Shown here in pieces: positions 1 to 7,190 of a DNA stretch of 64,000 nucleotides. The notes under the pieces were generated by a model. That model had not been told where the DNA came from. It searched no databases and was given only the letters and a program-made list of their open reading frames with translations. A program made the translations under genes and the position numbers. Within the stretch, counting starts at the first letter, position 1; the number at the start of each line of letters is the position of its first letter. This stretch comes from Methylopila jiangsuensis (lineage in GTDB: Bacteria > Pseudomonadota > Alphaproteobacteria > Rhizobiales > Methylopilaceae). The stretch spans positions 62,001 to 126,000 of the forward strand of contig NZ_BSFK01000016.1 in assembly GCF_027922305.1 (NCBI RefSeq), written 5' to 3'.

Positions 1-664
1 CCTTCTTGAACTTGCGGATGGTCAGCGTCGGCCCGTCGAGGGCGAGCGGCGGCGCGATGACGTTGACGCGGGAGCCGTCCGGCAGGCGCGCGTCGCAGAT
101 CGGCGAGGCCTCGTCGACCCGGCGTCCGACCTGGCTCACGATGCGCTGGCAGATGTTCAGGAGCTGGGCGTTGTCGCGGAAGCGGACGAAGGTCGGCTGC
201 AGCTTGCCGGCGACCTCGATGTAGGTGCTGTCCGCGCCGTTCACCATGATGTCGGCGATGTCGTCGCGGGCGAGCAGCGGCTCCAGCGGGCCGTAGCCCA
301 GTACGTCGTTGCAGATGTCGTCGAGCAGCTCCTCCTGCTCGGCGATCGACATCACCACGTTCCGGATCGCGATGATCTCGTTGACGATGTCGCGGATTTC
401 CTCGCGCGCGCTCTCGGTGTCGAGCCGGGCGAGCTGGGCCAGGTCGATCGCCTCGATCAGGGCCCCGAAGATGCGGCTCTTGGTCTGGTAGTAGTCGTCC
501 GAGCGGCGTCCGTCGCTGGCGGCCGCCGGCGCGACGCGGGGCTCGTCCGCGATGGAGATCGGCGCGATGTCGATGACCTGCGCCCCCAGCCCCGCGCCGA
601 GGGCGGCGCGGGTGAATCCCTGCTGAGCGGGAGCAGACGGCGAACCGCCCCGTTTTCCGAACAT
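1..664 (-). CDS. cpaF: Tad pilus assembly ATPase CpaF (partial, C-terminus off the window)
   Basis: Reading on the minus strand from the ATG at 664, the protein begins MFGKRGGSPSAPAQQ and remains open to the window edge, so only about 221 N-terminal residues are present. The N-domain matches the CpaF/TadA family of type II secretion/Tad traffic ATPases: a GYGPLEPLLAR segment, DIMVNGADSTYIEVAGKLQ, then RRVDEASPICDARLPDGSRVN and LTIRKF just before the edge. The Walker A and B motifs lie beyond the window. The family powers assembly of Flp pili at the cytoplasmic face of the inner membrane. It is the last visible gene of the cpaBCDEF series, starting 28 bases after the cpaE stop. High confidence in the family. 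Confidence 0.93.
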   Translation of the reverse strand, partial: MFGKRGGSPSAPAQQGFTRAALGAGLGAQVIDIAPISIADEPRVAPAAASDGRRSDDYYQTKSRIFGALIEAIDLAQLARLDTESAREEIRDIVNEIIAIRNVVMSIAEQEELLDDICNDVLGYGPLEPLLARDDIADIMVNGADSTYIEVAGKLQPTFVRFRDNAQLLNICQRIVSQVGRRVDEASPICDARLPDGSRVNVIAPPLALDGPTLTIRKFKK

Positions 665-692
665 GCGTCGCGCTCCTTGGGCCTTCAGCTTG

Positions 693-1958
693 TCAGCCGG
701 CCTTCTTCCAGTTCATCCGCGCCTTCAGCGGCTCGAGCAGGCTGCGCTTGGTCGCCCGCGCCTCGGACCGGCCCGTGATCTTGCGCGCAAGATCGGTAAA
801 GGTTTCGTTGACCTTGTGGCCGGGCGAAGCCTCCGCGATCATCTGGCCGTTGTTGGCCGCCGCCCCGAACAGCGCCGGATCGAAGGCGATGACGGCCGAG
901 GGCTCCACATCCAGCGCCTTGCAGAAATCGGCGACCTTGATCTCGGCCCGCTTCGGCACCGCGACCTGGTTGAGCACCAGCCGCATCGGCGCGTCGTTGG
1001 GGCGGGCCGCCTTCAGCAGGTCGATCAGGTTCTTGGCGTTGCGCAGATTGGCGAGATCGGGGCCGGCCACGATCACCACCTCGTCGGCGGCGATCAGGGC
1101 GCGGCGGGACCACGCCGTCCAGATGTGCGGCACGTCCAGCACGCTGCAGGGCGCGTTGGCGCGCAGGATGTCGAGCAGCGGGTCGAACACGTCCTCGTGG
1201 AAGTCGTAGACCCGGTCGAGCGTCGACGGCGCCGCCAGCAGGCTGAGCTGTTCGGTGCATTTCGACAGCAGCCGGTCAACCAGCGCGGAGTCGAGCCGGT
1301 CGGGCGCGAACACCACTTCGGCGATGCCCTGCGGCGGGTCCTGGTTGAAGTCGAGGCCGGCGGTGCCGAAGGCGAGGTCGAGGTCGACCACCACGCTGTC
1401 GAGCTTGAGCTGGCGCGCGATCGCCCAGGCGGCGTTGTGCGCCACGGTCGAGGCCCCCACGCCGCCCTTGGCGCCCACGAAGGCCACCGTGCGGCCGACG
1501 GGATCCGCGCCCGGCGCCCGGAAGATCTCGGACAGCGCCCGCACCATGTCGATGACGCCGAAGGGCGGCACCAGATACTCGCTGACGCCCTGCCGCATCA
1601 GCTCGCGGTAGAGCGGCACGTCGTTGACCTGCCCGATGACGACCACCTTGGTGCCGGCGTCGCAGACCTCCGCCAGCTTCTCCAGCGTCTCCAGCAGGCG
1701 GGCGCGGCTGGCGTCGCCCTCGATGATGATGACGTTGGGAGTGGGGGCGGTCTTGTAGGCCTCGGTGGCGGCGGCGCCGCCGCCCATCTGCACCTTGACG
1801 TGCGCCTTCTCCATGCGGCGGTCGGCCGTCACCTGCTCGATGAGGCGGGCGATCTCCACCGTCTCGCAGAAGGCCTGGATCGAGACGCGCGGCAGCGGCG
1901 CGATGATGTCGGACACGTGCGACGGCCCGCCGTCGCCGGTGTGGGTGCGGTCGCTCAC
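693..1958 (-). CDS. cpaE: Tad pilus assembly protein CpaE (ParA/MinD-like ATPase)
   Basis: 421 residues from a GTG at 1958 that overlaps the cpaD stop as GTGA; the sequence upstream reads GGAGGGAAG, a strong ribosome binding site, which decides this start over a much longer upstream frame. The N-terminal half is a receiver-like domain (VIIIEGDASRARLLETLEKL, VVVIGQVNDVPLYRELMRQGVSEYL). The C-terminal half is a MinD/ParA-type ATPase with a deviant Walker A, FVGAKGGVGASTVAHN, and VVDLDLAFGTAGLDFN. The Walker A has GGVGAST where GKT is usual, a change common in CpaE. CpaE proteins localise the Tad machine in Caulobacter and relatives. It is translationally coupled to cpaD and followed by cpaF. 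Confidence 0.93.
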   Translation of the reverse strand: MSDRTHTGDGGPSHVSDIIAPLPRVSIQAFCETVEIARLIEQVTADRRMEKAHVKVQMGGGAAATEAYKTAPTPNVIIIEGDASRARLLETLEKLAEVCDAGTKVVVIGQVNDVPLYRELMRQGVSEYLVPPFGVIDMVRALSEIFRAPGADPVGRTVAFVGAKGGVGASTVAHNAAWAIARQLKLDSVVVDLDLAFGTAGLDFNQDPPQGIAEVVFAPDRLDSALVDRLLSKCTEQLSLLAAPSTLDRVYDFHEDVFDPLLDILRANAPCSVLDVPHIWTAWSRRALIAADEVVIVAGPDLANLRNAKNLIDLLKAARPNDAPMRLVLNQVAVPKRAEIKVADFCKALDVEPSAVIAFDPALFGAAANNGQMIAEASPGHKVNETFTDLARKITGRSEARATKRSLLEPLKARMNWKKAG

Positions 1959-2710
1959 TGGGACTTCCCTCCAACCGCGCTGACCGAGGCGCCCTCGATC
2001 TTGTAACGTGCGGAGGTGATCTCGCTGATGCGATGCTTCTCCATCACGGTCTGACGGCGAGCGGCGTAGATGCCGGTCTCCGCCCGCGGACGCGCCAGGT
2101 CTTCCGGATCGGCCACCTGGGCCGCGAGGTTCTGCTGGGCGGCGCAGCCGAAGTTCCAGTAGTCCTCGTTGGCGGCGCCGCCGCGGAAGTCCGCGCCATA
2201 GCCGAGGTCTTCCGGCCACAGGCCGCACTGGTGCGTCAGACCGGCCTTGAGCTTCACGAAACCGAGACGCATCGGCGCGGGGCCTTCGCGGTCGTCGGCG
2301 GCGTAGCGCTGGGCGCGGATCGCGGTCGCCGGAACGCCGGCGCCCACCAGCGTGGAGCGGACGGCGGCCATCGAATAGGACGCGGCCGCGCCGCTCGGGC
2401 CGCCCTGCGGCGTCATGATCGCGATCGGACTGCGGCCGTCCCGCCGCCACTCGGCGGCGAAGGCGCGGAGGTCCTCCTTCTGGCGCGGCGTCAGGCCGTC
2501 GCGGCCGGCGCCGACCGGAAGGTCGAGCCGGGCGGCGCCCTCGCTCAGCGCGATGGGGTGCCGCTGCTCGTAGGAGGTCGGGTAAGGCTCGCCGACGATG
2601 CGGTCGGCGTGGCAGCCGCCGAGGGTGAGCGCCGTGGCCGCGATCAGCGCGGCGCCGAGGCGCCCGCGGACCGCAAGGGAAAGCGTGCCGTTCATCGCAG
2701 GAAACTCCAT
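1955..2710 (-). CDS. cpaD: Tad pilus assembly lipoprotein CpaD
   Basis: 251 residues. The N-terminus has a lipoprotein signal peptide: a short charged start, the hydrophobic run LGAALIAATALTLGGC and a lipobox LGGC. The mature part contains ADRIVGEPYPTSYEQRHPIAL and FGCAAQQNLAAQVADPEDLARPR, both characteristic of the CpaD family (Flp pilus assembly lipoprotein, OmpA-like fold). A second ATG six codons in is an alternative start and would keep the signal peptide. It probably supports the CpaC secretin in the outer membrane. The 14-base gap after cpaC and the 4-base overlap with cpaE fit one operon. Confidence 0.93.
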   Translation of the reverse strand: MEFPAMNGTLSLAVRGRLGAALIAATALTLGGCHADRIVGEPYPTSYEQRHPIALSEGAARLDLPVGAGRDGLTPRQKEDLRAFAAEWRRDGRSPIAIMTPQGGPSGAAASYSMAAVRSTLVGAGVPATAIRAQRYAADDREGPAPMRLGFVKLKAGLTHQCGLWPEDLGYGADFRGGAANEDYWNFGCAAQQNLAAQVADPEDLARPRAETGIYAARRQTVMEKHRISEITSARYKIEGASVSAVGGKSQ

Positions 2711-2724
2711 GAGCGCCTAAGGCC

Positions 2725-4293
2725 TCAGTCGATGATGAAGCCGCCGCGGCGGTGGCTCACGGTGTTGGGGTCGATCTTGCCCGGCACGCCATAGAGGCGG
2801 TTCAGGCGGCCGAGCAGCATGGCGGAGGGGTCGGAGGGCTCGGCGAAGCCGGCGTCCGGAGAAGCGAACTTGGCCGGCGCGGTGGGCTTGGCGAGATAGG
2901 GCGTCACGAAGATCGCGAGCTCGGTCTCGTTGCGCAGGAAGTCGTTGGAGCGGAACAGCGTGCCGAGCACCGGAATGCGCATCAGCCCCGGCAGCCCGTT
3001 GACCGCCCGCTTGGTGCTCTGCTGGATCAGGCCGGCCAGAACCAGCGAGCCGCCCGACGGGATCTCCAGCGTCGAGTCCGCGCGGCGGGTCTTCAGGCCG
3101 GGAACCGACGTGCCGCTGACCTGGATCGCGGTGGTGGTGTCGATCTCGCTGACTTCGGTCGCGATCTTGAGGTTGATGCGGCCGCTCGTCAGCACCAGCG
3201 GCACGAAGTTCAGGGCGACGCCGAACTCCTTGAAGGTGACGCGGGCGGTGCCGGTGTCGCGGTCGAAGCCGGTGATGATGGGGAACTCGCCGCCGACCAG
3301 GAACCGGGCGCTCTCGCCCGAGATCGAGGTCAGGGTCGGCTCCGCCAGCGTGCGCGCCACGCCGTTGCGCTCCAGCGCCTGAAGCTGGGCGCCGAAGGTG
3401 TTCGCCTTGTTGAAGCCGCCGATCACAGGGGCGTTCAGCAGGCCCTTGGCCTCGCCGCCCGCCATCATCGGAGGAAACAGGTTGCTGGGAGTCGCGCCGG
3501 AGGCGCTGTAGGGGAACAAGGTGGAGCCGACGACTTTGGCGCCGAACACGTCGAGGCCATTGGCGGCGTAGTCGAAGCCGAGCTGCTTGAGGATGTCGCG
3601 GCGCATCTCCACGACCTTGACCTTGAGCATGACCTGGTCCTGCCCGTCGATCTTCAGCGCGTTCACCACCTTCTTGGGATCGGTCATGTAGCCGGCCGCG
3701 ATGTCGATCGCGGTCTGGGCCTCCTGGGCGGACTTGACCGAACCGGTCACCACCACGCCGTCGCCGACGCCCTCGACCCGCACGTTGGCGCCGTCGATGG
3801 AGCGGCCGATGGAGGAACGGATCGAGCCCACGTCGCGGGAGACCGACACCTCGTAGGAGGCGATCTCGCGGCCCTCGCCGTCGAGGAACTTCACGTCGGT
3901 CTGGCCGGGGCCGGCGCCGATCAGATAGGCCTTGCGGGCGGTGCGCACCACGGCGTTGGCGACCGTGGGGTCTGCCACGAACACCTCCTTGGCGTCCTGC
4001 GGCAGCGTGACGGCGTAGGACTTGCCGATGCCGAGATCGATCCGCGTCTCGTCCACGCCGGACGCCTGCGAGAAATAGGCTTTGTCGGCCGCCGCCGCCG
4101 GCAGCGGCGCCGCGAGCGAGAGGGCGCAGACGGCGACCAGCACGGAGCGCAGGCTGCGGCCGAGCGCGGAGACGAGCGTGCGCCGGGCGTCGGGAACGAG
4201 GCGAGCGGGCATGGAGGTCCAGTCCTGACGGCGGAGCTTGAGAGACGCCGTGGGGAACGGCGGAACGGCGGCGGGAGCGCGATCGGGGCTCAT
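2725..4293 (-). CDS. cpaC: Tad/type II-III secretin family outer membrane channel CpaC
   Basis: 522 residues counted from the ATG at 4293, which overlaps the cpaB stop as ATGA. A second ATG at 4212 directly precedes the signal peptide (hydrophobic run SVLVAVCALSLAAPLPAAAA) and may be the true start. The order is: signal peptide, pilus N-domain (IGKSYAVTLPQDAKEVFVADP), BON-like segment (VEGVGDGVVVTGSVKSAQEA), then the secretin domain with VPLVLTSGRINLKIATEVSE and PSGGSLVLAGLIQQSTKRAV near residues 390-440. Secretins form the gated outer membrane pore through which the pilus leaves. Length and motifs are normal for RcpA/CpaC. Confidence 0.95.
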   Translation of the reverse strand: MSPDRAPAAVPPFPTASLKLRRQDWTSMPARLVPDARRTLVSALGRSLRSVLVAVCALSLAAPLPAAAADKAYFSQASGVDETRIDLGIGKSYAVTLPQDAKEVFVADPTVANAVVRTARKAYLIGAGPGQTDVKFLDGEGREIASYEVSVSRDVGSIRSSIGRSIDGANVRVEGVGDGVVVTGSVKSAQEAQTAIDIAAGYMTDPKKVVNALKIDGQDQVMLKVKVVEMRRDILKQLGFDYAANGLDVFGAKVVGSTLFPYSASGATPSNLFPPMMAGGEAKGLLNAPVIGGFNKANTFGAQLQALERNGVARTLAEPTLTSISGESARFLVGGEFPIITGFDRDTGTARVTFKEFGVALNFVPLVLTSGRINLKIATEVSEIDTTTAIQVSGTSVPGLKTRRADSTLEIPSGGSLVLAGLIQQSTKRAVNGLPGLMRIPVLGTLFRSNDFLRNETELAIFVTPYLAKPTAPAKFASPDAGFAEPSDPSAMLLGRLNRLYGVPGKIDPNTVSHRRGGFIID

Positions 4294-5075
4294 CGCGCGC
4301 CTCCCTGGGTGACGACGCCGAAGCGGACGACGGTCACGCGGTCGCGCTGCGTGGAGCTGAGGGCGTTGGGATCGATCGGGCCAGCGGCGGAGTCGGCGAG
4401 CGAGCGCAGCGCCAGCGCGATCACGCCCTGCTGGCGGCTGAGCGCCAGCGTCTCGGTCTGGGCGGGGGACAGCTCCAGCGTCGCGGTCTTGCCCACGACG
4501 ACCTTCTCGCCTTCCTTGTCCTCGATGGTCTGGTCGATCGCCAGGACGCGGACATTGGCGGCGATGGTCTCGGAGTAGCTGTCGTCCCGGCCGCCGGCGC
4601 CGCTGGAGCGGCGCGTCAGCACCACGTCGACGCGGTCGTTCGGCAGGATGAAGCCGCCGGCGCCGGTCTCGGGCGAGATCTCCACCGAGATGGCGCGCAT
4701 GCCGGCCGGCAGGATCGCCGCCATGTAGCCGGAGCCGCCGCCCTTGATCAGCTTGTCGGCGCGGATCGGCTCGCCGGCCACGAAGGGCGAGCGGGCGATG
4801 GCGCCGGCGTTCTCGGTCATGGCGTCCGGGGAGGCCTGCCGGGTCACGAAGGCCGGATTGCCCGCTTCCGGGGGCCAGGCCTGCCAGCGCAGGTCTTCGG
4901 CGCGGACCACGCCGCCGAGAGCCACATCCTTCGCGGCCACAAGGACTTCGAGCGCCGGGGCCTGGGCCACGGGAGCGGGCGCCTCAGGCGCGTCGCCGCC
5001 ACCGCCGGCCAGCATGGCCGCCCCAAGGCCCGCGACCAGCGCGACGCCCAAAACGACGATGCGTGCGGCTCTCAT
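4290..5075 (-). CDS. cpaB: Flp pilus assembly protein CpaB (RcpC family)
   Basis: 261 residues. One N-terminal membrane anchor (RIVVLGVALVAGLGAAMLAGG) is followed by an SAF domain (EVLVAAKDVALGGVVRAEDLRWQ) and the RcpC/CpaB core (MRAISVEISPETGAGGFILPNDRVDVVL, read here as MRAISVEISPE and ILPNDRVDVVL). The family is a periplasmic inner-membrane-anchored part of the Tad machine that acts with the secretin. A GGGGGAGA box about 10 bases ahead of the ATG supports the start. It opens the cpaBCDEF transcription unit; the 148 bases upstream contain two TTAACC motifs on the coding strand. Confidence 0.92.
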   Translation of the reverse strand: MRAARIVVLGVALVAGLGAAMLAGGGGDAPEAPAPVAQAPALEVLVAAKDVALGGVVRAEDLRWQAWPPEAGNPAFVTRQASPDAMTENAGAIARSPFVAGEPIRADKLIKGGGSGYMAAILPAGMRAISVEISPETGAGGFILPNDRVDVVLTRRSSGAGGRDDSYSETIAANVRVLAIDQTIEDKEGEKVVVGKTATLELSPAQTETLALSRQQGVIALALRSLADSAAGPIDPNALSSTQRDRVTVVRFGVVTQGGAR

Positions 5076-5148
5076 CCCGTCTGTCTCCCCCGACCCCGCC
5101 TCGGACGTCGGAGGCGTTCGGGAGATTCAAGCAGGCATTCGTCAATTC

Positions 5149-5182
5149 ATGGTTAATGCTGGATTTTCAAACGTGGTTAAGG
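5149..5182 (-). promoter_or_regulatory. Candidate CtrA-type half sites upstream of cpaB
   Basis: On the minus strand this stretch carries CCTTAACCACG (5182-5172) and TTAACCAT (5156-5149), 74-107 bases ahead of the cpaB start, in an AT-rich patch within very GC-rich DNA. TTAACCAT is the known CtrA half-site form in Caulobacter, where pilus genes belong to the CtrA regulon. The 11-base CCTTAACCACG recurs exactly upstream of flp (6222-6212). That CtrA is the regulator is inference. Confidence 0.45.
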
Positions 5183-5223
5183 GCTTTTACTTACGCGCGG
5201 CGCCATGCGTGGCCGCCGCTTCG

Positions 5224-5739
5224 TCAGGACAGCAGCCGAAACCAGTCCGTGGCGGGCAGCAGCAGCAGCGTCCCGGCGGCGAGCGCGACCCCATAGGGCA
5301 CGCCCGAGCGCGGGTGGTGCAGGCGGGCGAGCCAGTCCACGCCCACAAGCCGCGCCGGCAGAGGCACGCCGCGATACCACAGCACGGCCAGGGTCAGCGC
5401 GCCGCCGAACAGGGCGAACAGGACGAACCACTCCAGCAGCGGCGTGAAGCCCAGCCACAGCGCGAGCGCGCCGGCGAGCTTGGCGTCGCCGCCGCCGATC
5501 CAGCCCGGAATGAAAAGCGCGACGCCGATGGCCAGAACCAGAGCGCCGGCGGCGAGATGCATGCCGATCTGGGCCGGGCCGAGGCCCGCGGCCGGCGCCG
5601 CCACCGCGAAGGCTGCGACCACCGCCAGCACGAGGCGGTTCGGGATCGTCATGGTCAGAAGGTCGGACACGGCGGCCACCGCCACCAGAGCGGGCAGCAC
5701 CGCCAGCACGAAGACGTCCAGAGTCACCGATCCGGTCAT
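5224..5739 (-). CDS. cpaA: Prepilin peptidase CpaA/TadV (A24 family)
   Basis: 171 residues, almost entirely hydrophobic with about five to six membrane segments. The two catalytic aspartates of A24 aspartic prepilin peptidases are visible: D in VSDLLTMTIPNRLVL near residue 26 and D in the GxGD-type motif WIGGGDAKLAGALALW near residue 76. It lacks the N-terminal methyltransferase half of PilD, which is normal for CpaA/TadV. It cleaves the Flp prepilin at the cytoplasmic face of the inner membrane. It lies 149 bases downstream of flp, with a strong hairpin in between, so it is probably expressed at a lower level than the pilin. Confidence 0.93.
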   Translation of the reverse strand: MTGSVTLDVFVLAVLPALVAVAAVSDLLTMTIPNRLVLAVVAAFAVAAPAAGLGPAQIGMHLAAGALVLAIGVALFIPGWIGGGDAKLAGALALWLGFTPLLEWFVLFALFGGALTLAVLWYRGVPLPARLVGVDWLARLHHPRSGVPYGVALAAGTLLLLPATDWFRLLS

Positions 5740-5820
5740 GGCCTATACGTTCCGTGGGGCCGAAGACGACGAAACCGCCGTCTCCCGCGACGGAGATCGG
5801 CGGTCTGCATCACCCCTGCC

Positions 5821-5847
5821 CCGTTCCGGCCCGGCGGGCCGGAACGG
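5821..5847 (-). terminator. Strong GC hairpin between flp and cpaA (attenuator or mRNA stabiliser)
   Basis: A perfect 12-base inverted repeat, CCGTTCCGGCCC and its complement, with a 3-base loop (5833-5835). It has no T-run on the minus strand, so it is not a textbook Rho-independent terminator. Position, just after the abundant pilin gene and ahead of the peptidase gene, suggests partial termination or 3'-end protection of the flp mRNA. Confidence 0.5.
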
Positions 5848-5888
5848 TCGGCGAGGGAGCGTCGACAGTCACTCTTCAAGCGAACGGA

Positions 5889-6053
5889 TCACTTGGTGAG
5901 GTTGGTGGCGACCTTGTTGAAGGCGGTGGTCAGGTTGGTGCCGACCAGCTGAACCGTGGTGATGATGGCGATGGCGATGCCGACGGCGATCAGGCCGTAC
6001 TCGATCGCGGTGGCGCCGGACTCGTCCTTGGCGAAACGCTTGAGGATGCTCAT
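5889..6053 (-). CDS. flp: Flp/Fap-type pilin subunit
   Basis: 54 residues from the ATG at 6053, chosen because it gives the normal Flp length, has GGGAGAA 7 bases upstream, and places the processing site close to the N-terminus; a longer frame starting at 6143 has no family support. The sequence has a short leader MSILKRFAKDESG, the cleavage and Flp motif GATAIEYGLIA with the conserved Glu-Tyr pair, then a single hydrophobic helix (VGIAIAIITTVQLV) and a short polar tail. It is the structural subunit of the Tad pilus used in surface attachment and is processed by CpaA encoded next door. Confidence 0.95.
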   Translation of the reverse strand: MSILKRFAKDESGATAIEYGLIAVGIAIAIITTVQLVGTNLTTAFNKVATNLTK

Positions 6054-6396
6054 GTCAGTTCTCCCGAACACTTGAGAATTTGCGACAGCTCCAGTCCCGC
6101 GTCCTTGGCTAAGCTCGTCGGTGCGCCGGAACGTCCTGAACATAGGCGCCGCCCTGTTGCGATTGAGTTAATCCGATCGATGAAACCAACCTGAATTAAA
6201 TCCGATCCTTTCGTGGTTAAGGTATAATTTTGATCACTTCTTGAATTCCGGAGCGCCTGGAAGATTCCGTTAAGGGCCATGCGGCCTTCGGCTTGTGGGT
6301 GCGGCCGGTTTCGAAAATACGGAGTCCGTCGGCGTTAGCAGTTCATTCACCGTTCTTCGCTTGAATGCTCCCCGGTTCAGCTTCGGGGACGACGTC
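6054..6396. promoter_or_regulatory. Divergent regulatory region between flp and the pilus N-domain gene
   Basis: 343 bases without a convincing gene. Roughly 6160-6260 is markedly AT-rich for this genome. It contains CCTTAACCACG on the minus strand (6222-6212), the same 11-mer found ahead of cpaB, and a TATAAT hexamer on the plus strand at 6223-6228. The region must hold the flp promoter and probably that of the divergent gene at 6397; exact -35 elements are not clear. The part nearest 6397 (about 6270-6396) can be read through in frame with that gene but lacks a good ribosome binding site. Confidence 0.55.
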
Positions 6397-6876
6397 ATGG
6401 GTTCGGGGATCGCGGCGACGCTGCGCATGGGCGGAATGGTCGCTGCGGCCTGCGCGGCTCTGGCCGCGACGGCGGCGCAAGGCGCGAACGGCTCCGTCGA
6501 CGTCACCGTCGACCGCGCCAGCATCATGCGCGCGCCCGAGGGCACGGCCACCATCGTGATCGGCAACCCGATGATCGCAGACGCCACCGTCCAGAAGAAC
6601 GGCGTGATGATCGTCACCGGCAAGAGCTTCGGCTCCACCAACATCATGCTGCTGAACGGCGCGGGCGACGTGGTCTCGGAGACCATCGTCAACGTGCGCC
6701 GCGCCCTCGACGGCGTGGTCACCGTCCAGCGCGCCGGCAAACGCGAGAGCCTGTCCTGCACGCCCAGCTGCGAGCCGGTGCTCGCCGTCGGCGACGAGAA
6801 GGAGGCGTTCGAGGCGGCCGCCGCCCAGATCGCCCAGCGCGCCGGCCTCGCCTCCGGCGGCGTCGGCGGCAAGTAA
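6397..6876 (+). CDS. Secreted pilus assembly N-terminal-domain protein (stand-alone)
   Basis: 159 residues from the ATG at 6397 (GGGGA about 8 bases upstream); the open frame extends back to 6295 but only this start puts a signal peptide first (MGGMVAAACAALAATAAQG). The mature protein, VDVTVDRASIMRAPEGTATIVIGNPMIADATV followed by KSFGSTNIMLLNGAGDVV (each quoted in part), matches the N-domain found at the front of CpaC-type secretins (PF13629, pilus formation N-terminal). It therefore resembles the first domain of the cpaC product without the channel. Divergent from flp, it may be a periplasmic partner of the Tad secretin. Specific function unknown. Confidence 0.72.
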   Translation: MGSGIAATLRMGGMVAAACAALAATAAQGANGSVDVTVDRASIMRAPEGTATIVIGNPMIADATVQKNGVMIVTGKSFGSTNIMLLNGAGDVVSETIVNVRRALDGVVTVQRAGKRESLSCTPSCEPVLAVGDEKEAFEAAAAQIAQRAGLASGGVGGK

Positions 6877-6879
6877 GCC

Positions 6880-7047
6880 ATGCCGGCTCCGGCGACGCGG
6901 CTGATCGCCTTCGCCCGCGCCGGGAGCCTTTCCAGAGGCGCCCGGCTGCTCGCGCTCGCCCCCGTGGCGCTCGCCCTGCTGTTCGCCACCTGCGACTCCG
7001 CGCTGGTCGCGCTCGCGGCCGACCTCGCCGCCGCTTACGCGCGGTAG
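6880..7047 (+). CDS. Small 55-residue putative membrane protein
   Basis: An ATG three bases after the stop of the pilus N-domain gene opens a 55-codon frame ending TAG at 7045. The product starts MPAPATRLIAFARAG and has one hydrophobic stretch (LLALAPVALALLFATCDSAL) that could be a signal anchor or membrane helix. There is no recognisable family. Tight spacing suggests translational coupling, but the GC-rich composition also makes chance frames easy, so this is a tentative gene. Confidence 0.4.
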   Translation: MPAPATRLIAFARAGSLSRGARLLALAPVALALLFATCDSALVALAADLAAAYAR

Positions 7048-7190
7048 GGATTTCCGCGCCTCATTCCTTCATCACATAAGACCTTCGTCTGCGGTCCTCC
7101 GTCCCGGTTGCGCGCGCGCGTCTGACAAGAGACAACAGCGCCCGGCCGATGGGCCGTCTCCTCATCTGGGAAAATCTGGGGAATCCGTAC

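Noticed and set aside
663-4578. Long plus-strand frames opposite cpaE, cpaD and cpaC
   Set aside because: They are shadows of well-supported Cpa genes; the translations are His/Arg/Gly-rich with no motif.
5740-5888. Possible small gene between cpaA and flp
   Set aside because: The only frames start without a ribosome binding site and run through the hairpin; no pilin-like motif.
6270-6989. A 239-codon minus-strand frame between flp and fhs
   Set aside because: Opposite a gene with signal peptide and secretin N-domain; the antisense product is Ser/Ala/Arg low complexity.
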